Origin: Streptomyces canus
Lineage (GTDB): Bacteria > Actinomycetota > Actinomycetes > Streptomycetales > Streptomycetaceae
DNA: 64,000 nt
NCBI RefSeq assembly: GCF_030815415.1
Contig: NZ_JAUSWW010000001.1
Span: 3,782,001 to 3,846,000, forward strand
Reading direction: 5' to 3'
Of the stretch, positions 1 to 8,579 are shown piece by piece (position 1 is the stretch's first letter; the number at the start of each line of letters is the position of its first letter). Under the pieces are notes generated by a model. That model did no database searches, was not told the origin of the DNA, and saw only the letters and a program-made list of their open reading frames with translations. Made by a program: the position numbers and the translations under genes.

Positions 1-2
1 CC

Positions 3-845
3 CTCTACCCCCCGCCCCCGGAACGCTCCGCCGAACTGCGCCGCCGGTTCGCCGAAGAGGTGCGGTCCGAGCGGCCCGATCTGTCGTCGCTGTGCCTGCT
101 GGTGGGCGCGGAGGCGGACGGGACGCTGGACGAGACGGGCATGGACGCGGCGCAGATCGAACTGGACCGGCTGGCGGGGCAGCTGCCCTTCCGGCCCGGC
201 GGGCCGCGGTCCTGGGCGGTGTCCCTGCGGGAGCTGCTCGGGGAGCGGCTCGGTTTCCGTGGCGCCCCTGGCGACTACCAGCGGCTGGAGTCCTCGCTGC
301 TGCACTCGGTGCTGCAGCGGCGGCGGGGGCTGCCCATCCTGCTGTCCGTGGTGTGGATGGAGGTGGCCCGGCGGGCCGGGGCTCATGTGTACGGAGTCGC
401 GCTGCCGGGGCATTTCGTCGTCGGGTTCGGGGCGGAGGAGGAGCAGGTGCTCGCCGATCCGTTCGACGGGGGGCGGGTGTTGAGCGGATCCGACGCGGAG
501 TTGCTGGTGGCGGGGGCGACGGGGGCGCCGTTGCAACCGTCCATGCTGGTGCCGGCGGATCCGTTGGATGTGGTGCTGCGGATTCTCAACAACGTGCGGG
601 CGTGGGCCGCGGCTCGGCCGGAGCGGTCGGATGTGGCGTTGTGGGCGGTGGAGTTGGGGCTGCTGTTGCCTTCGCATCCGGCTCGGTTGCGGTATGAGCG
701 GGCGCAGTTGTTGGTGCAGCGGGGGGATTTTCTGGGCGGGGCCATGGAGTTGGATGCGTACGCGGATGTCGTGGAGGCCGTGGATGAGTCCGCTTCTGCT
801 CGTGTTCGGCAACAGGCTCATGCCGCGCGAGCGATGTTGAACTAG
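3..845 (+). CDS. SirB1-family transglutaminase-like protein (5' end outside window)
   Basis: The reading frame is open to the left edge of the window, so the true start lies upstream; an internal GTG at 60 is the first start codon seen. The core segment around LPILLSVVWMEVARR and GHFVVGF is characteristic of the SirB1 / transglutaminase-like core-2 family, which is followed by a helical TPR-like C-terminus. Here the tail (about the last 90 residues) is likewise helical and rich in Ala, Leu and Arg. The biochemical role of the family is not established; the papain-like catalytic triad is not obvious in what is visible. The gene ends with TAG and is followed by a dispersed intergenic repeat at about 853-930. 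The family call is fairly secure, the function is unknown. Confidence 0.75.
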   Translation, partial: LYPPPPERSAELRRRFAEEVRSERPDLSSLCLLVGAEADGTLDETGMDAAQIELDRLAGQLPFRPGGPRSWAVSLRELLGERLGFRGAPGDYQRLESSLLHSVLQRRRGLPILLSVVWMEVARRAGAHVYGVALPGHFVVGFGAEEEQVLADPFDGGRVLSGSDAELLVAGATGAPLQPSMLVPADPLDVVLRILNNVRAWAAARPERSDVALWAVELGLLLPSHPARLRYERAQLLVQRGDFLGGAMELDAYADVVEAVDESASARVRQQAHAARAMLN

Positions 846-852
846 CGGTTCA

Positions 853-930
853 GCGGCGGCTGCGGGTGATTCGTGGCTGGTCGCGCCCACGCGGCGGAGC
901 CGCACATTGATACAGCCCCGCGCCCCTGGG
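853..930. repeat. Dispersed Streptomyces intergenic repeat, copy A
   Basis: The segment reads GGCGGCTGCGGGTG, then GGCTGGTCGCGC, then a GCGGCGGAGCCGC palindrome, then CAGCCCCGCGCCCC. The same ordered blocks recur at about 52335-52412 and, inverted and shorter, at about 29883-29935. It lies between the 3' ends of two genes that converge (the SirB1-family gene and the response-regulator gene). Confidence 0.6.
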
Positions 931-935
931 GTGGG

Positions 936-1550
936 TTACAGCCAGCCTTTCTCTCTTGCCAGCCGGGCTGCTTCCGCCCTATTCCTCACCGCCAGCTTCT
1001 GAATCGCCGTCGAGAGGTAGTTGCGGACCGTTCCCTGGGACAGGTGGAGCTTGGTCGCCAACTCGGCGTTCGTGGAACCGTCCTCCGCCGCCCTCAGGAT
1101 CTCGCGCTCGCGGTCGGTCAGCGGGTTCGCGCCGTCCGCCAGAGCCGCTGCCGCCAGTGTCGGGTCGATGACCCGCTCCCCCGCCAGGACCTTCCGTACC
1201 GCTTCCGCGAGTTGGGCCGCGGGGGCGTCCTTGACCAGGAAGGCGTCCGCGCCGGCCTCCATCGCGCTGCGGAGGTAGCCGGGGCGGCCGAAGGTGGTGA
1301 GGACGACCAGCTTGACCGCCGGGAGTTCCTTGTGGACCTGGGCCGCCGCCTCGATGCCCGTGGCGCCCGGCATCTCGATGTCCAGGAGGGCCACGTCGAC
1401 GTCGTGGGCGCGGACCGCGGCCAGCACCTCGTCGCCGCGGGCCACCTGGGCGACGACCTCGATGTCGTCCTCCAGACCGAGGAGGGCGGCGAGTGCCTCG
1501 CGGACCATCGACTGGTCCTCGGCGAGGAGGACCTTGATCGTAGGGCTCAT
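936..1550 (-). CDS. NarL/LuxR-family response regulator
   Basis: A 204-residue two-domain regulator. The receiver domain has the acidic pair Glu11/Asp12, the predicted phosphorylated Asp57 in LLDIEMPG, Thr85-Thr86 and Lys107 in FLVKDA. The C-terminal LuxR-type helix-turn-helix starts near residue 140 with LTDREREIL and includes the recognition part SQGTVRNYLS. The ATG at 1550 overlaps the kinase stop by 4 bp (ATGA), which fixes the start and implies translational coupling. The partner is the DesK-like kinase immediately upstream, and the ABC-2 exporter genes in the same operon are the obvious target or sensory partner. Family resemblance is to DesR/LiaR-like regulators; the signal is unknown. 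Confidence 0.93.
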   Translation of the reverse strand: MSPTIKVLLAEDQSMVREALAALLGLEDDIEVVAQVARGDEVLAAVRAHDVDVALLDIEMPGATGIEAAAQVHKELPAVKLVVLTTFGRPGYLRSAMEAGADAFLVKDAPAAQLAEAVRKVLAGERVIDPTLAAAALADGANPLTDREREILRAAEDGSTNAELATKLHLSQGTVRNYLSTAIQKLAVRNRAEAARLAREKGWL

Positions 1551-2737
1551 GCGCCGGATCCTACGGGCGCCGACGTGGTGGCGGGGACTCGGGCGGCCAG
1601 GCGGAATCCGTGCTTGGTACGGCCCGCCTCCAGGGTGCCGCCCGCCTTCTCCAGGCGTTCGGTCAGGCCCGTCAGACCGTTGCCGGGGCCCTTGCCCGAG
1701 CCTCCCGAGCCGTTGTCCTCGACGGAGAGTTCCAGCACCGGCCCGTCGAGGGTCTGGCGTCGCAGGAGCTCGATCGTGCAGCGGGTCGCGCCGCTGTGCC
1801 GTACGACGTTGGTGACCGCCTCGCGCAGCGCCCAGGCGAGGGCGGTCTCGCTCTCCTCGGGGACGCCGTCGAGGCCGGGTTCGGCGGGCACCTCCGCGGT
1901 GACGTCGGCCGCGTTCAGGGCGACCTGTGCGCCGGCGAGTTCGTCGGACAGCCGGGCGCGCCGGTAGCCGGAGACGGCGGCGCGGACGTCGACCAGGGCC
2001 TGGCGGCTGACCTGTTCGATGTCGGCGACCTGCTGGGCCGCCTTGCCGGGGTGGTCGGGGAGCATCCGGCCCGCGAGCTCGCTCTTGAGGGTGATCAGCG
2101 AGAGCGAGTGGCCGAGGAGATCGTGCAGATCCCTGGCCAGGCGCAACCGCTCCTCGTTCGCCGCCAGTTGGGCCACCGTCGCGCGGGCCTTGCGCAACTC
2201 CACGGTCGTCCGCACCAGTTGCTTCACGCCCATCATCGCGAAGCCCAGGAGCAGCACCACCAGGATCAGGCTCCAGTCGTCCGAGCCGACATGCAGGCCG
2301 ACCAGAGCCATCGCAAGGGTGTTCACCCCGACCGCCCAGTACGCCATCCGCTGCGGCAGAGTGGCGCCGCACGTGACGGAGACGTACACGAACAGACCGA
2401 TCCAGGCGCTGCCGAGGCTGAGGCACAGGACCACCGCGAGCAGGCCGAGCAGGACGACCAGGGCGCCGACCGCCGGTCCGGAGAACGGCCGGCCCATGTT
2501 CCGGAAGACCAGGGTCAGATAGACGCCGGTGAAGGAGGCCAGGGCCACCCAGCCGGCCGCGGTCGCGGCCGTCGAGTGGTCGCCGGAGTTCAGGTCCTGC
2601 ACCGGTGAGCCGAGGAAGATCAGCCAGGGCAGTATCCAGACGAGCTTGCGCACCGCGTCCGTCCGGTTGCGGGGCGTCCGGCCCACCAGGATCGAGTTCT
2701 CCGCCCGGAGGTCCGCGGGCAGCCCGTCGTCGGTCAT
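1547..2737 (-). CDS. DesK-like sensor histidine kinase
   Basis: A protein of 396 residues. After a short charged N-terminus there are about five to six hydrophobic segments (roughly residues 28-165), then a HisKA_3 dimerisation helix with the phospho-acceptor His in LARDLHDLLGHS, and a HATPase_c domain with the N-box around EAVTNVVRHS and the G-boxes VEDNGSGG and GNGLTGL. This is the architecture of membrane-embedded DesK-type kinases that sense the state of the membrane or cell envelope. The ATG at 2737 follows the permease stop by 5 bp. It is co-transcribed with ABC-2 exporter genes upstream and the cognate regulator downstream. Confidence 0.92.
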   Translation of the reverse strand: MTDDGLPADLRAENSILVGRTPRNRTDAVRKLVWILPWLIFLGSPVQDLNSGDHSTAATAAGWVALASFTGVYLTLVFRNMGRPFSGPAVGALVVLLGLLAVVLCLSLGSAWIGLFVYVSVTCGATLPQRMAYWAVGVNTLAMALVGLHVGSDDWSLILVVLLLGFAMMGVKQLVRTTVELRKARATVAQLAANEERLRLARDLHDLLGHSLSLITLKSELAGRMLPDHPGKAAQQVADIEQVSRQALVDVRAAVSGYRRARLSDELAGAQVALNAADVTAEVPAEPGLDGVPEESETALAWALREAVTNVVRHSGATRCTIELLRRQTLDGPVLELSVEDNGSGGSGKGPGNGLTGLTERLEKAGGTLEAGRTKHGFRLAARVPATTSAPVGSGA

Positions 2738-2742
2738 CGTCC

Positions 2743-3483
2743 TCACGCCTTCAGCGTGTCCTTCCGGTACAGCCAGGCCGCGCCGCCGGTGAACAGGGCG
2801 AAGAACACGGCGAGGACGGCGATGTCCTTGGCATGCGGGGCCTGGCTCTGCTCGATGGCCTGCCCCAGGGCAGCGTACGCGTGCGTGGGCACCCACTCGG
2901 CGATGTCCTGGAGCCAGCCCGGGAAGGTCGTCGTCGGCATCCACAGGCCGCCGAGGATGGACAGCCCGAAGTAGGTGATCATCGTGATCGGGCGGACCGC
3001 GTCCCCGCTCGCGAGGTAGCCGATGGCCACGCCGAGCGCGGCGAAGACGAGGCTGCCGGCCCAGATCGAGCCGGTGAGGGCGAGCCACTGCCAGGCGTCC
3101 AGCCGTACGTCCTTCACGACCGCGGCGACGGCGAAGACCACGACGATGGACGGCAGACTGACGACCGCGGCACTCGCGGTCTTCGCGAGGACATAGCCCC
3201 GGCCCGGCAGCGGGGTCAGCCGCAACTGCCGCACCCAGCCTGTCTCGCGCTCCTTGGCGATGCGCTCGCTGTTGCCCATCAGGACAGCGGTGAGGGCGCC
3301 GAAGGAGGCCATCGAGACCATCATGTAGGTCGGCAGGGTCAGGCCCGTCCCGTCGACCTTCGACGTGCTGTCGGCGCTGCCGCCGATGAGCAGGAACAGG
3401 ATCGAGGGGTAGATCACCGAGAAGAACAGGAACTTGCGGTTGCGCAGGGCGCGGGCCAGTTCCAGCCTGATCAGACTGTTCAT
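2743..3483 (-). CDS. ABC-2 type transporter permease
   Basis: A 246-residue integral membrane protein with about six hydrophobic segments and an N-terminal cytoplasmic helix (MNSLIRLELARALRNRKF) typical of ABC-2 permeases. The region ERETGWVRQLRLTPLP between the second and third segments is the usual cytoplasmic coupling loop of this family. The start overlaps the ATPase stop by 4 bp. It forms an exporter with the ATPase upstream. The substrate is unknown; comparable ATPase-permease-kinase-regulator sets often handle antibiotics, lipids or membrane-active peptides. Confidence 0.9.
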   Translation of the reverse strand: MNSLIRLELARALRNRKFLFFSVIYPSILFLLIGGSADSTSKVDGTGLTLPTYMMVSMASFGALTAVLMGNSERIAKERETGWVRQLRLTPLPGRGYVLAKTASAAVVSLPSIVVVFAVAAVVKDVRLDAWQWLALTGSIWAGSLVFAALGVAIGYLASGDAVRPITMITYFGLSILGGLWMPTTTFPGWLQDIAEWVPTHAYAALGQAIEQSQAPHAKDIAVLAVFFALFTGGAAWLYRKDTLKA

Positions 3484-4385
3484 GAGGTACGGGCCTCCTC
3501 GGCCTCGGTGATGGCGACGAACGCCTGCTCCAGGCCGAGCCCGGCGACCTCGATGTTGCGGGGGTAGACGCCGAGGCCGTAGAGGGCGTGGACGGTGGCG
3601 TCGGCGTCGGTGGACTGGATGCGGACGGTGGCGCCCGAGACGGTGAGGGTGGTCAGGAAGGGGAGGGCGCGCAGGGCGGTCTCGTCGACCGGGGCCTCCA
3701 GGTCGAAGGAGATGCGCCGGACGCCCGCCTTCGCCTTGATCTCGGCCGCGGTGCCGTCCGCGAGGAGCCGGCCGCGGTGCAGGACCAGTACGCGGTCGGC
3801 GATCGCGTCGGCCTCCTCCAGGTAGTGGGTGGCGAACAGGACGGTCCGCCCCTGGTCGGCCTGTTCGCGCATGGTGGCCCAGAAGCCCTGGCGGGTGGTG
3901 ACGTCCATGCCGGTGGTGGGCTCGTCGAGGACGATCAGGTCGCTGTCGCCGGCGGTCGCGAGGGCGAAGCGGACGCGCTGGGCCTGGCCGCCGGAGAGCT
4001 TGTCGACCTTGCGGTCGGCGAGCTGGGTGATCCCGGCGCGGGCCAGGACGTCGGAGGGGCGGTAGGGCCTCGGGTGCAGATCACAGGCGAGCCGCACCAG
4101 CTCGGCGACCGTCACCTCGTCCATCAGCCCGCCGCTCTGCAGCATCGCGCCGACCCGCCCGGCGACGATCGCCTCACGCGGCCCGCCACCGAAGAGCCGC
4201 ACGCTGCCGCTGTCGGGGTTCCTGAGTCCGAGCAGCAGATCGAGCGTGGTCGACTTACCGGCACCGTTGGGCCCCAGCAGGGCCACGGTCTCCCCCGGAT
4301 ACAGAGCCAGGCTCAGCCCGTCCACGGCCCGGACCTCGCCGTACGCCTTGTGCACCTGGTCGAATTCGACCGCTGTCGTTGTCAT
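3480..4385 (-). CDS. ABC transporter ATP-binding protein
   Basis: A 301-residue ABC ATPase, first gene of a four-gene leftward operon. Walker A is GPNGAGKST, the signature is LSGGQAQR, Walker B is LIVLDEPTTGMD and the H-loop is FATHYLEEAD. The C-terminal 80 residues form the accessory domain common to DrrA/NatA-like exporter ATPases. ATG at 4385. About 60 bp upstream there is a short palindrome (4446-4459) and then a strong terminator that separates this operon from the upstream gene. Confidence 0.93.
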   Translation of the reverse strand: MTTTAVEFDQVHKAYGEVRAVDGLSLALYPGETVALLGPNGAGKSTTLDLLLGLRNPDSGSVRLFGGGPREAIVAGRVGAMLQSGGLMDEVTVAELVRLACDLHPRPYRPSDVLARAGITQLADRKVDKLSGGQAQRVRFALATAGDSDLIVLDEPTTGMDVTTRQGFWATMREQADQGRTVLFATHYLEEADAIADRVLVLHRGRLLADGTAAEIKAKAGVRRISFDLEAPVDETALRALPFLTTLTVSGATVRIQSTDADATVHALYGLGVYPRNIEVAGLGLEQAFVAITEAEEARTS

Positions 4386-4445
4386 GTGATCCAGAGTGGC
4401 GCTCCGGACCCCTCGCCCGTCAGTGTCGGCGGTCCTGACTGCCGG

Positions 4446-4459
4446 ATGACAGATGTCAT
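4446..4459. promoter_or_regulatory. Inverted repeat upstream of the ABC/two-component operon
   Basis: ATGACA-GA-TGTCAT, two perfect 6-bp arms with a 2-bp spacer, about 60 bp upstream of the ATPase start. NarL-family regulators in exporter operons commonly bind symmetric sites and autoregulate, so this is a candidate binding site for the regulator at 936-1550. The link is inference. Confidence 0.4.
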
Positions 4460-4470
4460 ACGACGTCTAC

Positions 4471-4510
4471 GACGAGGGGGCACCCGGCGCGTGCCGGGTG
4501 CCCCCTCGTC
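4471..4510 (-). terminator. Intrinsic terminator-like hairpin downstream of the PG-binding membrane protein gene
   Basis: A perfect 18-bp stem (4471-4488 pairs with 4493-4510) with a 4-nt loop, located 14 bp past the stop of the leftward gene at 4524. There is no U-tract, as is common for Streptomyces hairpin terminators. Confidence 0.75.
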
Positions 4511-4523
4511 GGTGCGAGGACCG

Positions 4524-7088
4524 CTAGCTGGGGTTGGTGTCGATCGCCCCGGTGCGCTCCGCCGTCGTCTTGCCGAGCAGCACCTTGCGCAGTACGGAGA
4601 CGACGTCCTGCGGCAGGACGTCACGCTCACCGGTCGCGGTCTTGACCTTCACGCCGTCGAAGACGGAGCCGTACGCCTCCTTCAGCGCCTCCAGGTCGTA
4701 CGTCTCGACGAGCTTGCCGTCGACAGCCTTGACCCCGAGGATCTTCGGCAGGGACAGCGCGCCGAACTGGATCGGCGTGGAACCGCCCGTGATGGTGACG
4801 ACCTCGGACATCGCGGGCTTCGCGAACTCCTTCATCATGCGGTCGACCTCGGCGTTGGTGATCGACGGCTGCTGAGTGGTCGTCGCGACCGTCACCGCGC
4901 CACCGCTGCCGGTCTCCACCTGGGTGCGGTACGCCTCCTCCACCGCGGTGGTCGACTTGGCCACGTCGATGCCCTTGCCCGCCTTGCCGTACACGGCGAC
5001 GGCCTTGCCGGCGGAGGTGAACTTGATCGTGCCCTCGGTCACCGAGCCGGAGCTGCCGCCCGCGTCCTTCAGGGCTGCGGTCAGCTTCTCCTCGTCCACC
5101 GGCATGTTCGGCTCGACGACCCGGTGGTTGCCGAAGAGGGAGCCGATGACGGACATCGGGTTGTAGTCGCTCTGCGCCGCCACGGCGACCGTGGCCGTCT
5201 CGTCGAACTGGAGGCCCGCCTGGTCCGGCTTGAGCTCGACGGTCTTGCCGCCGACCGACAGCTTCAGCGGCTTGTTCACCCGGTCGCCGAACTCCGCGTC
5301 GAGCTTCTTGACGGCATCGTCGCGGGTGCCGCCGCCGATGTCGACGCCGAGCACAGTCGTGCCCTTGGGTACGTCGGAGTGGTTCATCAGCAGCCCGGCG
5401 CCGTAGGCACCGGCCGCGATGACGAACACACCGCTGCCGATCAGGACCAGCTTGTTGCGGCCCTTCTTCTTGGCCTTCTTCGACGAGGCGGGCACGCTCT
5501 GCGCCACCGGCTCGGGGAGCTTCGGCACCGTGTGCTGCATCGGTCCGTCGGACGGGGCGCCCTGCCCGAACGGGGCGTTCTGGGTGCCGGGCGGCACGAC
5601 CGGGATACCGCTGGTGACGGTGTGCCCGGAGACGTTGTCCGGCGGGGCGCCGGGGGTGCCGTAGCCGGGGGTGCCGGGTTCGGGGGCCGGCTTCTGCGGG
5701 GTGAGGATCGCGGTGTCGTCGCTCAGACCGCCGCCGGGGCCACGACCCGGCCCGCCGGGGCCGCCGTGGAGACCGGCACCGGGGAGGGTGCCCGCGCCCG
5801 GCCCCGCGAGGCCGGTCATTCCGCCGGAGGCGCCGGGAGCACCGGGGCCGCCGAAGCCGCCCGGGGCACCGGGACCGCCGGGACGCTGCTGACCGCCGGG
5901 GCCGCCAGGGGCACCGGGGATGCCGGGCATGCCGGGACCAGCCGGTCCGCCGGACACGCCAGGTCCACCAGGTCCACCAGGTCCACCAGGTCGACGGTGA
6001 CCGCCAGGGCCGCCCGGAGCGCCGGGGCCGCCGTACGCGCCCGGGCCACCAGGACCGCCGGGCCCGCCAGGCCCGCCGTTGACCGGCGGTACGACCGGGC
6101 CGTCACCGGTGACCGGGCCGCCCGTCGGGCCCGCGGGGCCCTGGGGGCCGCCACGGCCGTTCGGGCCGGCGAAGTCGTTCGGGCCGTTGAAGTCGTTGGA
6201 GGCGTCGAAGCGGTGCGAGCCGGTGGAGCTGTTGAAGTCATTCAGGCCGTCGAGGCTGTGCGAGCCCGTCGAGCTGTTGAAGTCGTCGTAGCCGTTCGCA
6301 CCGCCCGGGCCGCCCTGGGCGCCGTAACCGCCCTGCCCGCCTTGCCCGTTCTGGCCGCTCTGCGCACCATCGCCGTTCTCCGCGAAGTACGGCAGATCGT
6401 CGCGCCGCGGCTCGCCACCCGGACGCGAGCCGTTGCCCAGCGCCTCGGTCACGTCGAAGGAGCCGGTGCCGCCGCCGTGCCCGGGTGCCACGGGGCCGCC
6501 GGTCGCACCGGGGAGTCCCGCACCGTTCGTACCGCCGCCGGGACGGGAACCTCCCGGCACGCTCATGGCGCCGACCACACCACCGGGGCGTCCGGCGGCG
6601 GGGCCGGGCCGCGCAGCGCCGGGAGCGGCACCGGAACCGGGGGGCGCCGCACCCGAACCAGCGGGCGCACCCTCCCCGTTGGTCGCACCGCCGCCCTGAC
6701 CGCCCTTGGGCGGGCCGGACTTGCGCGGCGCGAACCAGTTGCTCGCCTTCTCCTCAGCGGGCGGCGCGGGGTCGGCCGGAGGCGCGACGGTGCCCGTGGG
6801 GGCGCCCGGTGCCGGCGCCTCGGCCGCGGCGGGCGCGGTGGGCTCGGCATCCGCGACCGGTGTACGCACGACGACCGGCGGGATGGGCCGCGACCCGGGG
6901 ATGTTGATCCGGATCCGGGTCGTCAGCGTGGTCTCGGTCTTGCGCTCCTCGGACTGCGTGCCCGAACGGACCGCGTCCGTACCGTCGTCGGAAACCATGG
7001 GGGTCCCGTAAGGCGGCGTGCCCGAAGGGTAGGCGGCTCCGCCGCGCCCGTTGGGCCCGGAGGACGGACTGTCAGTTTCACGACTCAA
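4524..7088 (-). CDS. Membrane-anchored protein with collagen-like cytoplasmic region and PG-binding-like extracellular domain
   Basis: A protein of 854 residues. The first ~540 residues are low complexity: Pro/Ala-rich, then acidic repeats containing DFNSSTGSH, then a long Gly-Pro-X segment (GGPGGPGGPG, GAPGGPGGQ). A basic stretch KKAKKKGRNK precedes a single transmembrane helix (LVLIGSGVFVIAAGAYGAGLL), so the low-complexity part should be cytoplasmic. The ~290 residues outside begin VPKGTTVLGVDIGGGTRDDAVKKL and resemble YoaR-like putative peptidoglycan-binding repeats (PG_binding_4), here without a recognised VanW or L,D-transpeptidase domain. The TTG at 7088 is preferred because GGGAGA lies about 9 nt upstream; an ATG at 6998 is the alternative. 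It is transcribed alone and ends at a strong hairpin. A role at the cell wall is inferred. Confidence 0.75.
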   Translation of the reverse strand: MSRETDSPSSGPNGRGGAAYPSGTPPYGTPMVSDDGTDAVRSGTQSEERKTETTLTTRIRINIPGSRPIPPVVVRTPVADAEPTAPAAAEAPAPGAPTGTVAPPADPAPPAEEKASNWFAPRKSGPPKGGQGGGATNGEGAPAGSGAAPPGSGAAPGAARPGPAAGRPGGVVGAMSVPGGSRPGGGTNGAGLPGATGGPVAPGHGGGTGSFDVTEALGNGSRPGGEPRRDDLPYFAENGDGAQSGQNGQGGQGGYGAQGGPGGANGYDDFNSSTGSHSLDGLNDFNSSTGSHRFDASNDFNGPNDFAGPNGRGGPQGPAGPTGGPVTGDGPVVPPVNGGPGGPGGPGGPGAYGGPGAPGGPGGHRRPGGPGGPGGPGVSGGPAGPGMPGIPGAPGGPGGQQRPGGPGAPGGFGGPGAPGASGGMTGLAGPGAGTLPGAGLHGGPGGPGRGPGGGLSDDTAILTPQKPAPEPGTPGYGTPGAPPDNVSGHTVTSGIPVVPPGTQNAPFGQGAPSDGPMQHTVPKLPEPVAQSVPASSKKAKKKGRNKLVLIGSGVFVIAAGAYGAGLLMNHSDVPKGTTVLGVDIGGGTRDDAVKKLDAEFGDRVNKPLKLSVGGKTVELKPDQAGLQFDETATVAVAAQSDYNPMSVIGSLFGNHRVVEPNMPVDEEKLTAALKDAGGSSGSVTEGTIKFTSAGKAVAVYGKAGKGIDVAKSTTAVEEAYRTQVETGSGGAVTVATTTQQPSITNAEVDRMMKEFAKPAMSEVVTITGGSTPIQFGALSLPKILGVKAVDGKLVETYDLEALKEAYGSVFDGVKVKTATGERDVLPQDVVSVLRKVLLGKTTAERTGAIDTNPS
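5961..5996 (-). repeat. 9-bp tandem repeats coding Gly-Gly-Pro
   Basis: Three exact CAGGTCCAC units and a fourth with one change lie in the collagen-like part of the gene. On the coding strand they read GGT-GGA-CCT, codons rare in this otherwise C/G-ending gene, which points to recent slippage expansion. Confidence 0.75.
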
Positions 7089-7248
7089 GGCAGGTTCTCC
7101 CGGTTGGCTCCACCGGCCGTGTCGACCTCAACTGCGCGGGCGGCTCGGCGGCGCGCACCACCATACTGGCCACTTCTGGCGCGTATCCCACGACCGCTGG
7201 GGAAACCCACACGGGACTCGCACGTCCCAGTCGCGGCGAAGTGGTACG

Positions 7249-7659
7249 TCACTTGCCAAGTCGGACGGCATCGCCGCCCGGTTGCCGCCTCTGCCCAAGC
7301 GTGGCGCAGATCACAGCTGTGGCCATGCCGCCGAGCAGAAAAAGATACGAGCCGGTGCCCGCGCCGAAGAGGAAATCCCCTTCCGGCCGGCTCGCGGTGA
7401 GCAGGATGACGGCGAGCATCCAGCCGGCGGCGGGTGCGACGGCCCCGCCCCGGCTGCCGACGGCACGCGCGCCGCCCAGACAGAGTCCGGCCTCACCGGC
7501 GAGCGCGAGCAGCAGCCCGCCCGGGAACCAGCCGGCCTGCACCAGCGACCCGGCGGCGCCGATGACCGCGCCGAGCACGAAGAGACCGGCGAACACCAGC
7601 GCCCGCCCGGCGGGGGGCGCCTTCAGGGGCTGGGCGAGCAGGGATCCGGGCTCGTTCAT
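7249..7659 (-). CDS. DUF6113-like four-helix membrane protein
   Basis: 136 residues with four hydrophobic segments (approximately residues 19-40, 44-62, 75-92 and 103-120). The start overlaps the stop of mshB by 4 bp, so it is translationally coupled to the mycothiol gene. I recognise it as the small membrane protein usually found next to mshB in Streptomyces (DUF6113). No catalytic motif is visible and its function is unknown. A link to mycothiol metabolism rests only on the operon. Confidence 0.75.
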   Translation of the reverse strand: MNEPGSLLAQPLKAPPAGRALVFAGLFVLGAVIGAAGSLVQAGWFPGGLLLALAGEAGLCLGGARAVGSRGGAVAPAAGWMLAVILLTASRPEGDFLFGAGTGSYLFLLGGMATAVICATLGQRRQPGGDAVRLGK

Positions 7660-8516
7660 GAGGTCGCCTCCGTACCGGCGAAAAGATCGGTCTCGCGCGC
7701 TCCGAGTGCCCTTTCGCCCCGTACCAACTCGTAGTACTCGGTGGTGAAAACGGGCTGCGCGAGGTCGTTGGACAGCACGAAGTACGGCTCGGCGACGGTG
7801 ACCTGGGTGGCGTGCGCGGCCATCGCGGCGGCCTTGGCGGCGGCGTACGCGGTGCCGTCGATCTCGGTGGTGATCCGCTCGTCGGCCACGACACCGGGGA
7901 CGTCGTCGAGGACGCCCGGCTTGTCGAAGGGGAGCCCCGGCAGCACCTCGGCCAGCCGCTCGAAGGCCTGCTCGCCGAGCGAGCGGGGTACGCGGTTCCA
8001 GTAGATCTTGGGAATCGTCCAGCCCGCTTCGGCGGCCAGGTCGGCGGCGCGCATGGCGACGCGGTGGGCCTGGATGTGGTCGGGGTGGCCGTAGCCGCCG
8101 TTCTCGTCGTAGGTGACGAGCACCTGGGGGCGTACCTCCAGGATCACCTCGACCAGCCGGGCGGCGGCCTCGTCGACGTCCGCCCGCCAGAAGCAGGCGG
8201 GGTCGTCGTTGTCGGCGAGGCCCATCATCCCGGAGTCCAGGTAGCGGCCGGGGCCGCCGAGCAGACGGAAGTCCTGGACGCCGAGTTCACGCATCGCGGC
8301 GGAGAGCTCGCCCAGCCGGTACTCGCCGAGGGCGGGGCCGGTGAGGTGCTGGAGCTCGGCCGGGATGACCTCGCCGCGCTCGCCGAGCGTGCAGGTGACC
8401 AGGGTCACGAGGGCACCCTCGGCGGCATAGCGGGCCATCGTCGCGCCGTTGTTGATCGACTCGTCGTCCGGGTGCGCGTGCACCAGCAGCAGACGCCGGG
8501 CGGGTGGTTCCGTCAT
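7656..8516 (-). CDS. mshB: N-acetyl-GlcN-inositol deacetylase (mycothiol biosynthesis)
   Basis: 286 residues of the LmbE/PIG-L deacetylase family. The enzyme removes the acetyl group from GlcNAc-inositol to give GlcN-inositol, the second step of mycothiol synthesis, using zinc. The motif HAHPDDES (residues 13-20) supplies a zinc-binding His and Asp and the catalytic Asp; GGYGHPDHIQ in the middle supplies the third metal-ligand His. Length agrees with other MshB proteins. The ATG at 8516 is chosen over an upstream in-frame start because homology begins at MTEPPARRLLLVHAHPDDE. It forms a two-gene operon with the DUF6113 gene. Confidence 0.93.
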   Translation of the reverse strand: MTEPPARRLLLVHAHPDDESINNGATMARYAAEGALVTLVTCTLGERGEVIPAELQHLTGPALGEYRLGELSAAMRELGVQDFRLLGGPGRYLDSGMMGLADNDDPACFWRADVDEAAARLVEVILEVRPQVLVTYDENGGYGHPDHIQAHRVAMRAADLAAEAGWTIPKIYWNRVPRSLGEQAFERLAEVLPGLPFDKPGVLDDVPGVVADERITTEIDGTAYAAAKAAAMAAHATQVTVAEPYFVLSNDLAQPVFTTEYYELVRGERALGARETDLFAGTEATS

Positions 8517-8579
8517 GGACCCCACCCTACGAGGCCTCCGCCCTCCTCCCCTGCCCACCCGCCACCTACCGCCCCGGCA

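Noticed and set aside
5700..6300. Possible CRISPR-like or minisatellite array in the Gly/Pro-rich region
   Set aside because: The repeats are triplet-based and keep an open frame coding Gly-Pro-X; no constant repeat with unique spacers.
3588..7400. A very long rightward open frame across the ABC ATPase and the Gly/Pro-rich gene
   Set aside because: Antisense to two well-supported leftward genes; long frames of this kind arise from GC-biased third positions, and the translation has no recognisable domain.
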